In this document: piece after piece, positions 18,287 through 26,081 of the stretch | Layout: each line of letters opens with the position of its first letter | Numbering within the stretch: position 1 is the first letter of the stretch | Source of the DNA: WJLY01 sp964562405 | Lineage (GTDB): Bacteria; Joyebacterota; Joyebacteria; Joyebacterales; Joyebacteraceae | Reading direction: 5' to 3' | Assembly (NCBI GenBank): GCA_964562405.1 | Contig: CAZLTC010000001.1 | Span: 1 to 64,000, forward strand | DNA length: 64,000 nt | Translations under genes and position numbers: made by a program | The notes under the pieces: generated by a model | Databases searched by the model: none | The model's input: only the letters and a program-made list of their open reading frames with translations | Told to the model about the DNA's origin: nothing

Positions 18287-19455
18287 GAGACGTATACGTC
18301 GCCGGCATCGGCATAACCTCGTTCACGAGGCTCGAATACCCGCTCTCGGAGATTGCGGCCTACCCGGTCATGATGGCCATCAAGGACTCCGGCCTGCGGA
18401 ACATAGACCACCTGTACGTGGCTAACATGGGGAGCGGCAGGGTCAATCACCAGACGGGGCTTGCGAGCGCGGTCGTCGACACGCTGAGTCTCACCCCATC
18501 GGGTGCGGAGCTCATCGAGAACGGTCCCGCCTCAGGCGGCTCGGCGGTGAAGCAGGGCTTCATGGCCGTCGCATCAGGAATGCATGACGTCGTCGCGGTG
18601 ACCGGCGCCGAGCGCATGCGTGAGGTCAACAACCTCGAGGCCACTGACTTCGTGGCCACGCTCACGCACCCGATAGCCGAGTACATCTACGGAGTCACTC
18701 TCCCGTCGCTCGCGGCCATGTTCACGCGCATGTACATGGACAAGTACGGCGTTACCGGACGGCACCTCGCGATGGTTTCGGTCAAGAACCAGCGCCACGC
18801 GCTCCGCAACAAGTTCGCGCACATCCAGCAGGAGATCAGCGTCGAGGGTATCCTCGACTCGCCGGAGGCCATGACGAACAACCCGTACGTCTCCGATCCA
18901 CTGCGGTTCTTCGACTGCTGCCCCGTCTCTGACGGGGGCGCGGCGGTCATACTCACCACCCGGGAGGTGGCGGAGGCGACGGGCAGGCCTCTAGTGCGGC
19001 TCGCGGGAGTCGGGCAGGCGACCGACACCCACTGCGTGCACGAGCGGGAGGACCCGACCGACCTGCTGGCCGTCAGGCGTGCCGCGGCCGGCGCGATGAA
19101 GATGGCCGGAGTGAAGCCGTCCGACGTCGACGTGGCCGAACTTCACGACGCGTTCACGATCCTCGAGATCGTCGAGAGCGAGGAAGCGGGCTTCTTCCCG
19201 AAGGGCGAGGGGCATCTCGCGCTGGAACGAGGCGAGACCGAGCTTGGCGGGAAGCTGCCGATCAACGTGTCCGGAGGCCTCAAGGGCCGTGGGCATCCGG
19301 TCGGTGCGACCGGTGTCGCGCAGGTCTACGAGATCGTGCACCAGCTGCGGGGCGAAGCGGAGGACCGCCAGGTCGAGGGCGCGCGCGTCGGGTTCACCTG
19401 CAACTTCGGAGGGTTCGGCAACAACGTCGTCTGCATGGTGCTGAAGAAGGAGTAG
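18283..19455 (+). CDS. Thiolase-like protein (SCP2/archaeal type) lacking the nucleophilic cysteine
   Basis: A 390-residue thiolase-superfamily protein. The C-terminal GRGHPVGATG (His338), an ELHDAFT motif (where thiolases have N/H-E/D-AF) and a GFTCNFGGFGNN segment place it with SCP2-like and archaeal thiolases. At the active-site loop the usual E-x-A-C-A-S-G reads ENGPASG, so the acyl-accepting Cys is replaced by Pro82. Classic thiolysis is therefore unlikely; acyl-CoA binding, hydrolysis or a structural role are alternatives. The DUF35 partner downstream is the usual companion of this thiolase class. The ATG overlaps the previous stop. Confidence 0.88.
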   Translation: MRDVYVAGIGITSFTRLEYPLSEIAAYPVMMAIKDSGLRNIDHLYVANMGSGRVNHQTGLASAVVDTLSLTPSGAELIENGPASGGSAVKQGFMAVASGMHDVVAVTGAERMREVNNLEATDFVATLTHPIAEYIYGVTLPSLAAMFTRMYMDKYGVTGRHLAMVSVKNQRHALRNKFAHIQQEISVEGILDSPEAMTNNPYVSDPLRFFDCCPVSDGGAAVILTTREVAEATGRPLVRLAGVGQATDTHCVHEREDPTDLLAVRRAAAGAMKMAGVKPSDVDVAELHDAFTILEIVESEEAGFFPKGEGHLALERGETELGGKLPINVSGGLKGRGHPVGATGVAQVYEIVHQLRGEAEDRQVEGARVGFTCNFGGFGNNVVCMVLKKE

Positions 19456-19538
19456 GGCGTCGCCGGCGCCGGACGGGAGCGGTCCGGGCGCCATCCCCGG
19501 CCCGCGTGGCCGGCGCGATTCCACCAGGAGATGTGGAC

Positions 19539-19886
19539 ATGAGCAGAGAGATCTACGCATACAGGTGCAAGAGATGTGGCGAACTGCACTATCCGTACAG
19601 GATGGTCTGCAAGAAGTGCCACGAGAACGACCACAACGAGTTCGATCCGGAGCCACTTCCGAAGACCGGGACGCTCGTCACGTTCACGGAGCTGTACTCG
19701 CTGCCGGCCGTCTTCGAGGTGCGCAAGCTGGGGTTGGGCATCGTCGAACTCTCCAACGGCATACGCATCACGGGACAGCTGCGCATAGACGAGCCGAAGG
19801 CCGGGATGAAGGTGCGGGGCGAGGTTGAGGTCGTCAGGAGCGAGACCTACGAGGACTTCCACGGCATGGTCTTCTACGAGGCGTGA
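19539..19886 (+). CDS. DUF35 OB-fold / zinc-ribbon protein, thiolase partner
   Basis: A 115-residue protein with a rubredoxin-like zinc ribbon (CKRCGELHYPYRMVCKKC, residues about 10-27) followed by an OB fold. This DUF35 (ChsH2 C-terminal-like) architecture is known to form complexes with thiolase-family or hydratase proteins acting on acyl-CoA, such as the archaeal thiolase/HMG-CoA synthase complex. AGGAG precedes the ATG. Its position right after the thiolase-like gene indicates that the two form a complex. Confidence 0.9.
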   Translation: MSREIYAYRCKRCGELHYPYRMVCKKCHENDHNEFDPEPLPKTGTLVTFTELYSLPAVFEVRKLGLGIVELSNGIRITGQLRIDEPKAGMKVRGEVEVVRSETYEDFHGMVFYEA

Positions 19887-19893
19887 GGGGCAA

Positions 19894-20841
19894 TTGGCGG
19901 AGCACGAGCGTGCCATCCGACTGCTGAGACGCGGCGATCTCGTCGCGGATGGAACCTACCGTGTCCACTCGCGCTTCAGGCGAGCGGTCAACCTCAGTGA
20001 CGGGCGCAGAGTGCTCTCGGTCGTCGCGGCGGGCGTAGACGCCGGGCCCGCGACCCTGGTCGTGGATCGCCTCCACGCAGGCTCGCCCGAGACCGTCCAC
20101 GTCGCCGGCTCGTCGGTTACGATCGACGGCCTCCCTGTCGCTACCACGGATGCCGCGTCCTACGATTCCACCTTCTATGTCAGAGCGGCCGACGCTCGTG
20201 TCGTTCGCCGCAATCTGAGTGTCCTCTCTTTGCTCATCGCCGAGCGCGCGCCGGTCGAGAGCCTGGCCTTCCTGCTCAATCCCGGGAGGGTCGAGCTTCT
20301 ACGTCCGGGCTTCGAGCGCACCTACGCGCGCCACATGAGCCACTGCGCACGCGACATCTTTCACGGCGACATGCTGCGCGGAGTCGAGCGGGCCAGGGGC
20401 TGCGGCTTCGGGCTCACTCCGTCCGGTGACGACCTGATGGTCGGCATCCTGGTAGCGATGCGGTTTCTGGAGCAGACCGGCGGACGAGACCTCTCCGAGG
20501 TGAGGGCCGACGTCGAGCGCACGGCACGCACCGGCAGCCTGCTGGGTGATTCGTTCCTGGCGTTCGCCGCCCGCGGAAGGGTCTGCGAGAGCATGAGGTC
20601 GCTCGTGACCGCACTCGCCCTCGGCTCGTCGGGAGACGTGGCGTCCGCGTTCGACAGGATCTCCAGCGTCGGGGCGACGTCGGGTGTGGATGCCGCCTCC
20701 GGGCTCTGCCTGGGCGTCGGCGCGGGTGCCAACGGCTGGCCTCGCACCGGCCGCGCATCATTCGGTCGGGCCGCCGCGGGCGCCGAACCGGTTCCAGGCG
20801 ATGTTCGCGCGCCGGGAGAGGGGAGTATCCTGTGGTCCTAG
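19894..20841 (+). CDS. DUF2877 protein, AllH-like
   Basis: A 315-residue protein with the family core GFGLTPSGDDLMVGIL (about residues 170-185) and an HCARDIFHGD segment upstream, as in DUF2877/AllH (YlbF-group) proteins. In E. coli, AllH, AllF (FdrA) and AllG are associated with oxamate carbamoyltransferase activity in allantoin use; all three relatives occur here in a row. The TTG start at 19894 has AGGGG 5 bases before it and falls just past the DUF35 stop; upstream in-frame starts would overlap that gene extensively. It overlaps the FdrA-like gene by 10 bp. Confidence 0.78.
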   Translation: MAEHERAIRLLRRGDLVADGTYRVHSRFRRAVNLSDGRRVLSVVAAGVDAGPATLVVDRLHAGSPETVHVAGSSVTIDGLPVATTDAASYDSTFYVRAADARVVRRNLSVLSLLIAERAPVESLAFLLNPGRVELLRPGFERTYARHMSHCARDIFHGDMLRGVERARGCGFGLTPSGDDLMVGILVAMRFLEQTGGRDLSEVRADVERTARTGSLLGDSFLAFAARGRVCESMRSLVTALALGSSGDVASAFDRISSVGATSGVDAASGLCLGVGAGANGWPRTGRASFGRAAAGAEPVPGDVRAPGEGSILWS

Positions 20842-22367
20842 AGTGCAGGATCAGGAAAGGCGCGTACTTCGACTCGGTCACCCTCATGAACGTCGGGCGC
20901 GAGCTGTCCGTCATGGACGGCGTCGACGACGCGGCGATCGTCATGGGCACCGATGAGAACAAGAACATACTTCGCGCCTCCCGCCTGCTGACCCCGAAGC
21001 TCGAAAGCGCCGTCGGCAGCGATCTCCTGATCGCGGTCCGGGCGTCGGACGCGGCCTCGGCAGCGGCCGCGCTCGCGGCGGTCGACGCGCTCCTGACGCG
21101 CGACAGAAGCGCGGTCGGGGACTCGTCGGCACGCGAGCCGCGCAGCCTCGGCGGCGCGCTCGACGTCGTTCCGGAGGCGAACCTCGCGCTCATATCGGTC
21201 GCGGGACGCTATGCCGGCGCCGTGGCCGATGAGGCGCTCGACCGCGGTCTTCACGTCATGCTCTTCTCGGACAACGTGGCGCTGGAGACGGAGGTCGCCC
21301 TCAAGAGGAAGGCCCACGAGAAGGGCCTTCTCGTGATGGGACCCGACTGCGGCACGGCCATCGTGAACGGCGCGCCGCTCGGGTTCGCCAACGCCGTGTC
21401 CCGCGGCCCGGTGGGCATAGTTGCCGCATCCGGCACGGGTCTCCAGGAGGTCAGCTGCCTGCTCTCAAACGACGGAGTGGGCATTTCGCAGGCGCTCGGG
21501 ACGGGCAGCAGGGACGTGAACGATGCCGTGGGCGGCGTCACGTTCCAGGACGCGCTGCGCGCGCTCGGTGACGACCCGGAGACGGAGGTCATCGTGCTCG
21601 TATCCAAGCCACCCGACCCGGGTGTCCATGCGGCCGTGCGCGAGGCGGCTGCGAAGCTCGGCAAGCCGGTCGTGTCCGTGTTCCTCGGGGCGGAGCCGAC
21701 CGGTGCGATGGACGCCTGGACGCTGGCCGGGGCGGCCGTCAAGGCGGCGGCTGTCGTTAGAGGCGAGCCCGTCGAGGACACGCTCGCGTTCGGTCCTATG
21801 GACGACGCGCTTCGCGAGTTTGCCGACGACATCGCCTCGGCCAGGAGTGCGGGGCAGAGGTATCTGAGAGCGCTCATGAGCGGCGGCACGTTCGCTTCCG
21901 AGGCCGTGCTGCTACTGGGGCGGATCGGGGTGCCTGACGTGCACGCGAATGTCTCCGGCAAGCGCGCCGCGAGACTGAGTGACCCGCTCGCGAGCATCGC
22001 GAACACGGTCGTCGACATGGGCGCCGACGAGTTCACGGTCGGCCGCCCGCACCCCATGATCGACTATTCGCTGAGGCGCAAGCGGCTTGCCGCGGAGTCG
22101 AAGGATCCCGAGGTGGCGGTCGTGCTGCTCGACGTGGTTCTGGGCTACGGCGCCAACCCGGATCCGGCCTCCGAGCTGGAAAACGCGGTCAGGGATGCTT
22201 CGTCGCGCGTCGCCGTCGTCTGCTCGATAACGGGAACCGAGCGCGACCCGCAGGTCCGGAGCGTCGTCGAGAGGCGACTGAGGCGGGCCGGTGCGGTCGT
22301 AATGCCTTCCAACGAGGCGGCATGCAGGCTCGCGGGCGAGACCGTACGCACGCTGGGAGAACGCTGA
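20832..22367 (+). CDS. FdrA/AllF-like protein, acyl-CoA synthetase (succinyl-CoA ligase fold)
   Basis: A 511-residue FdrA-family protein. The CoA-binding-type region has MGPDCGTAIVNG, GIVAASGTGLQEV and GTGSRDVNDAVGG motifs, highly typical of FdrA, followed by a flavodoxin-like ligase domain with VLVSKPPDPGV. The family is related to succinyl-CoA synthetase and includes AllF of the oxamate carbamoyltransferase system. The GTG start at 20832 follows GAGAGGGGAG and overlaps the DUF2877 gene; the stop overlaps the DUF1116 start (TGATG). The substrate is unknown; no carbamate kinase or ureidoglycolate dehydrogenase gene is present alongside. Confidence 0.88.
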   Translation: MVLECRIRKGAYFDSVTLMNVGRELSVMDGVDDAAIVMGTDENKNILRASRLLTPKLESAVGSDLLIAVRASDAASAAAALAAVDALLTRDRSAVGDSSAREPRSLGGALDVVPEANLALISVAGRYAGAVADEALDRGLHVMLFSDNVALETEVALKRKAHEKGLLVMGPDCGTAIVNGAPLGFANAVSRGPVGIVAASGTGLQEVSCLLSNDGVGISQALGTGSRDVNDAVGGVTFQDALRALGDDPETEVIVLVSKPPDPGVHAAVREAAAKLGKPVVSVFLGAEPTGAMDAWTLAGAAVKAAAVVRGEPVEDTLAFGPMDDALREFADDIASARSAGQRYLRALMSGGTFASEAVLLLGRIGVPDVHANVSGKRAARLSDPLASIANTVVDMGADEFTVGRPHPMIDYSLRRKRLAAESKDPEVAVVLLDVVLGYGANPDPASELENAVRDASSRVAVVCSITGTERDPQVRSVVERRLRRAGAVVMPSNEAACRLAGETVRTLGER

Positions 22368-23770
22368 TGTCGGCAGGTGAGCTGTTCAGGACGGAACTCA
22401 AGGTCGTGAACGTGGGCCTCCGGTCGTTCAGGGATAGCCTCGATTCGGCGGGCACGGTCGCCGTGCAGGTGGACTGGCAGCCGCCGATGGACGTCTCCGC
22501 CGAGTCGATGCGCGTGCTGGCCGGGCGCTCTTCCGTCATCGACGAGGCGAACGCGAGGGCGGTCGACATGCTGCTGCGCGCGGCACCGGCCCTCGTGGGG
22601 ATGGGGACGGCGTTCGACGCCATACCGGGCATGCGCCGCGACCTCTTCCTGCACGCCGGCCCTCCGGTCACATGGGAGCGTATGTGCGGACCCATGCGCG
22701 GCGCGGTCATGGGGGGTATCATCTACGAGGGGCTTGCCGACACTCCGGAAGCCGCGGAGGAACTGGCAGCGTCCGGTGCGATAGAATTCGAGCCGTGCCA
22801 CGAGCACAGCGCCGTCGGTCCGATGGCGGGCATCGTGACGCCGTCGATGCCGGTCTTCGTGATACGGAACACGGAGTTCGGGAACGAGGCCTTCTGCACC
22901 ATGAACGAGGGGCTCGGGAAGGTCCTGCGCTACGGCGCGTTCGCGCCCGAGGTCATCGAGCGACTGAACTGGATGCGCGACGTCCTCTACCCGGTCCTCC
23001 ACCGCGCGATCGCGACCGCCGGTCCCATCGACCTGAAGAACCTGATCGCGCAGGCGCTCCACATGGGTGACGAGGTCCACAACCGGAACCGCGCGGCGAC
23101 GTCGCTCCTCTACCGGGCGCTCGCGCCCGCTATCGTCTCGACGTGCGACGATCGCGCGGCCGCCGCGCGGGTGCTCGGCTTCATCAACGGGAACGACCAC
23201 TTCTTCCTCAACCTGTCGATGCCGGCCTGCAAGGCATCGCTCGACCCGGCACGCGGCATCGAGGGCTCGAGCCTCGTCGTCGCGATGACGAGGAACGGGA
23301 CCGACTTCGGCGTGCAGCTCTCCGGCACCGGCGACGAGTGGTTCACGGGTCCCGCCGACGTGCCGGACGCGCTCTTCTTCCCGGGATATACGAGGGAGGA
23401 CGCCAACCCGGACATCGGTGACAGCTCGATCACCGAGACCGCGGGACTCGGAGGGTTCGCGATCGCGGCATCGCCCGCCATCGTCCAGTTCGTCGGCGGG
23501 ACGACGTCAGACGCCATCAACTACACGCTCGAGATGTACGAGATCACGACGGCCGAGAACGACGCGTACCAGGTGCCGTACCTCGACTTCCGGGGGACTC
23601 CGACGGGCATCGACGTGGTGAAGGTCGTGACGAAGAACATACTGCCGTTCATAGACACGGGCGTGGCGCACCGGGACCCCGGCGTGGGGCAGGTCGGGGC
23701 GGGAGTGCTCCGGGCCTCGGCGCAGCCGTTCCTCAGGGCATTCGAGGGGCTCGCCGCCAGACTGGGGTGA
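22367..23770 (+). CDS. DUF1116 protein, AllG-like
   Basis: A 467-residue DUF1116 (YlbE/AllG) protein. It opens with the family motif VVNVGLRSFRDSL and VAVQVDWQPP, and contains HEHSAVGPMAGI and a NGNDHFFLNLSMP segment. It normally partners FdrA and DUF2877 proteins. GGGAGA lies 9 bases before the ATG, which overlaps the FdrA stop. Together, the three genes at 19.9-23.8 kb likely encode one heteromeric transferase acting on a carbamoyl or acyl group; the exact substrate cannot be read from sequence. Confidence 0.88.
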   Translation: MSAGELFRTELKVVNVGLRSFRDSLDSAGTVAVQVDWQPPMDVSAESMRVLAGRSSVIDEANARAVDMLLRAAPALVGMGTAFDAIPGMRRDLFLHAGPPVTWERMCGPMRGAVMGGIIYEGLADTPEAAEELAASGAIEFEPCHEHSAVGPMAGIVTPSMPVFVIRNTEFGNEAFCTMNEGLGKVLRYGAFAPEVIERLNWMRDVLYPVLHRAIATAGPIDLKNLIAQALHMGDEVHNRNRAATSLLYRALAPAIVSTCDDRAAAARVLGFINGNDHFFLNLSMPACKASLDPARGIEGSSLVVAMTRNGTDFGVQLSGTGDEWFTGPADVPDALFFPGYTREDANPDIGDSSITETAGLGGFAIAASPAIVQFVGGTTSDAINYTLEMYEITTAENDAYQVPYLDFRGTPTGIDVVKVVTKNILPFIDTGVAHRDPGVGQVGAGVLRASAQPFLRAFEGLAARLG

Positions 23771-23795
23771 GAGCCGGACGATCAGGAGGTGGCAC

Positions 23796-24614
23796 TTGAA
23801 CATCGACAAGTTCCTGGCATTCATGAACGATGTAAAGCTCTACGACTTGACACAGCGGCTCTCGATACACACGCCGCCCTGGCCCAGCTACATGCCGATG
23901 GGGCTCCAGTACTTCAAGCGCATCGCCGGCGCGCACATGGGGCAGGGTGCCAACGGGCAGATCATGACGACCTCCAACCACGTCGGCACGCACATGGACG
24001 GGGAGATCCACTTCCATGCGAGCGGACGCGCCATCGGCCAGGTCCCGCTCGAGGAGTGGGTCGGCCCGGGCGTCGTGGTCGACATCTCGGACGCCGTGGA
24101 GGACTACGGCCTCTACTCGCCGGCCATGATCGAGGAGCGCGTCGCCGTCAAGCCGGGCGACATTCTCATAATCAACACGGGCTACCACAAGTACGCGTGG
24201 GACCAGAAGGGCTCGGATGAGATGCGCTACTTCGTGAAGCACCCGGGTCCGGACCCCGACTTCCACAAGTGGGCGATCAAGATGAAGCTCAAGTGGATCG
24301 GGGTGGACTGCGGAAGCGCCGACCACCCAATGAACACGATCATCCGCGACTGGCATCCCGGTCTGTTCGAGAAAGCGGAGGCAAAGCTCACGCGCGACTA
24401 CGGCAAGGTATGGGACGAGATGTTCCCGCCCGAAACGTACTACCAGGTCATGCACCTCAAGCTCTTCCCGAAGAAGATCGTCCACGCCGAGAACCTCGGT
24501 GGCGACATAGACAAGCTCGGGAGCAGGCGATGCTGGATCGGGTGCTTCCCGCTGCGAGGCATCGAGCTGGAATCGTCGATGTGCCGCATCGTGGCGATGC
24601 TGCCGCCGGAGTGA
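23796..24614 (+). CDS. Cyclase / kynurenine-formamidase-type metal hydrolase
   Basis: A 272-residue member of the cyclase (arylformamidase-like) family, metal-dependent hydrolases that open amide, lactone or similar bonds. The metal motif reads HVGTHMDGEIHF (His62, His66, Asp68, His72); the usual H-x-G-T-H-x-D-x-P-x-H has Pro where this protein has Glu70. A second conserved segment GVDCGSADHP lies near residue 170. The TTG start is preceded by AGGAGGT. In this cluster it could hydrolyse a ring or amide produced by the adjacent molybdenum hydroxylase, but that is inference. Confidence 0.85.
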   Translation: MNIDKFLAFMNDVKLYDLTQRLSIHTPPWPSYMPMGLQYFKRIAGAHMGQGANGQIMTTSNHVGTHMDGEIHFHASGRAIGQVPLEEWVGPGVVVDISDAVEDYGLYSPAMIEERVAVKPGDILIINTGYHKYAWDQKGSDEMRYFVKHPGPDPDFHKWAIKMKLKWIGVDCGSADHPMNTIIRDWHPGLFEKAEAKLTRDYGKVWDEMFPPETYYQVMHLKLFPKKIVHAENLGGDIDKLGSRRCWIGCFPLRGIELESSMCRIVAMLPPE

Positions 24615-24623
24615 GGAGCCAGC

Positions 24624-25514
24624 ATGTCGATATCGCACGAGTTCGACTACGTACGACCTGACACGCTGGACGAGGCCGTAGCGGCGCTCGGCCGGGCAGG
24701 CGATGGAGCGGCCGTCCTCGCGGGAGGCACCGACCTCGTGGCGTGGCTCAGGGATGGAGTGGCGAGGCCGTCCCTGGTCGTAGACCTCAAGGGCGTTCCT
24801 GGGCTCGCCGAGATCGCGGTGTCTGGTGGCGTTCTGTCAGTGGGCTCGTTGGTGACGTTCGCCGACCTCATCGATTCGGCAGCCGTCGCGGACGCGCTTC
24901 CGGTGCTGTGCGAGATGGCGCGCGTGATGGGCTCGACGGGCATACGCAACCGCGCGACCGTCGCCGGGAACATCTGCTCCGGCGTCCCTTCGTGCGACAG
25001 CGGTCCCGTCCTGCTCGTGTGCGACGCCACGGTCAGCGTCGTGGGTCCGGGTGGAGCGCGCGACGTGCCCGTTTCCGACTGGTTCAAGGGACCGAAGAAG
25101 ACGGCGCTCAAGGCCGGCGAGATCGTGACGCGCATCGCGATTCCGCTTCCCGAGAACGGACACGGAGCCTGCTATGTCAAGCTCAGGCGCAACCGCGGCG
25201 AGGATCTGGCGCAGGCCGGCGTAGCCGTCATGGCGCTGCCCGATCGGAGCTACCGTGTCGCCTTCGGAGCCGTCGCACCGACACCCGTGAGGGCGCCGCG
25301 CATCGAGGCGCTCCTCTCGGGGCGCGGGGTGGACGACGCCGTCATCGAAGAGGCAAAGATGCTCGTGTCCGAGGAGACCGCGCCGATCTGCGACATCAGA
25401 GCGAGTCGAGAATACCGGGAGCACATGCTGCCGGTGATGCTCGAGCGGGCGCTGCGCGCGGCCGCGTCGCGTCTCGCGGGAGCCGGCCCCGTGTACGGGG
25501 AGCCGCTCATCTAG
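24624..25514 (+). CDS. Xanthine dehydrogenase family, FAD-binding subunit
   Basis: A 296-residue CoxM/XdhB-type flavoprotein subunit. It contains AGGTDLVAWLR and TGIRNRATVAGNI, which contact FAD, plus the C-terminal CO-dehydrogenase-flavoprotein domain. It relays electrons from the iron-sulfur subunit to an acceptor. GAGGAG sits 6 bases upstream of the ATG. The gene order FAD - 2Fe2S - Mo subunit is common for three-subunit hydroxylases such as CO dehydrogenase relatives, nicotinate and purine hydroxylases and 4-hydroxybenzoyl-CoA reductase; the sequence does not decide among them. Confidence 0.94.
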   Translation: MSISHEFDYVRPDTLDEAVAALGRAGDGAAVLAGGTDLVAWLRDGVARPSLVVDLKGVPGLAEIAVSGGVLSVGSLVTFADLIDSAAVADALPVLCEMARVMGSTGIRNRATVAGNICSGVPSCDSGPVLLVCDATVSVVGPGGARDVPVSDWFKGPKKTALKAGEIVTRIAIPLPENGHGACYVKLRRNRGEDLAQAGVAVMALPDRSYRVAFGAVAPTPVRAPRIEALLSGRGVDDAVIEEAKMLVSEETAPICDIRASREYREHMLPVMLERALRAAASRLAGAGPVYGEPLI

Positions 25515-25529
25515 ACGGACCGGAAGGGT

Positions 25530-25546
25530 CGGCGCGTCTCGCGCCG
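25530..25546 (+). other. 7-bp hairpin between hydroxylase subunit genes
   Basis: CGGCGCG-TCT-CGCGCCG forms a perfect stem in the 87-bp gap between the FAD and iron-sulfur subunit genes, the widest gap inside the 3' half of the cluster. It may mark an mRNA processing or stability point; no promoter is evident. Confidence 0.3.
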
Positions 25547-25601
25547 AGGGCGTCAATCTCTCGCCGTGCCGGCATCACATGCTCTGTCAGGGAGCACTCG
25601 A

Positions 25602-26081
25602 ATGACTCGACAGATCACGCTCAACGTCAACGGCGAGGAGTGGACCATCTCCGTCGCCCCGAACGAGACGCTCCTCGAGGCGCTGCGCGACCGCATAGGC
25701 ATCAAGAGCCCGAAGATCGGGTGCGAGCGAGGCGACTGCGGAAGCTGCACGGTCATCCTGGACGGGAAGACCGTGAGGTCGTGTCTCGTTCTCGCCGTCG
25801 AGGCCGACGGTCGCGGCGTCCTGACCGTGGAGGGGCTCTCGAAGGACGGGCTCACCGACCTCCAGAAGGCGTTCATCGACGGCAACTCGTTCCAGTGCGG
25901 GTTCTGCGCGCCGGGCGTCATCCTGACCGCCTCGGAGCTCCTGGCGAAGAACCCCGAGCCGACCGAGCTGGAGGTCAGGGAGGCGCTCTCCGGGAACCTC
26001 TGTCGCTGCACCGGCTATACGCCGATCATCGACGCGGTCCTCGCGGTGGGCAAGCGGGGAGGAGGACGGAGCGATGGCTGA
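25602..26081 (+). CDS. Xanthine dehydrogenase family, [2Fe-2S] subunit
   Basis: A 159-residue CoxS-type subunit with two [2Fe-2S] sites. The plant-type site is CERGDCGSC...C (near residues 43-63) and the second is QCGFCAPG...CRCTGY (near residues 104-142), both complete. The ATG at 25602 follows CAGGGAG by 8 bases; an upstream in-frame GTG would add 12 residues before the conserved start. It overlaps the molybdenum subunit gene by 8 bp. Confidence 0.95.
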   Translation: MTRQITLNVNGEEWTISVAPNETLLEALRDRIGIKSPKIGCERGDCGSCTVILDGKTVRSCLVLAVEADGRGVLTVEGLSKDGLTDLQKAFIDGNSFQCGFCAPGVILTASELLAKNPEPTELEVREALSGNLCRCTGYTPIIDAVLAVGKRGGGRSDG

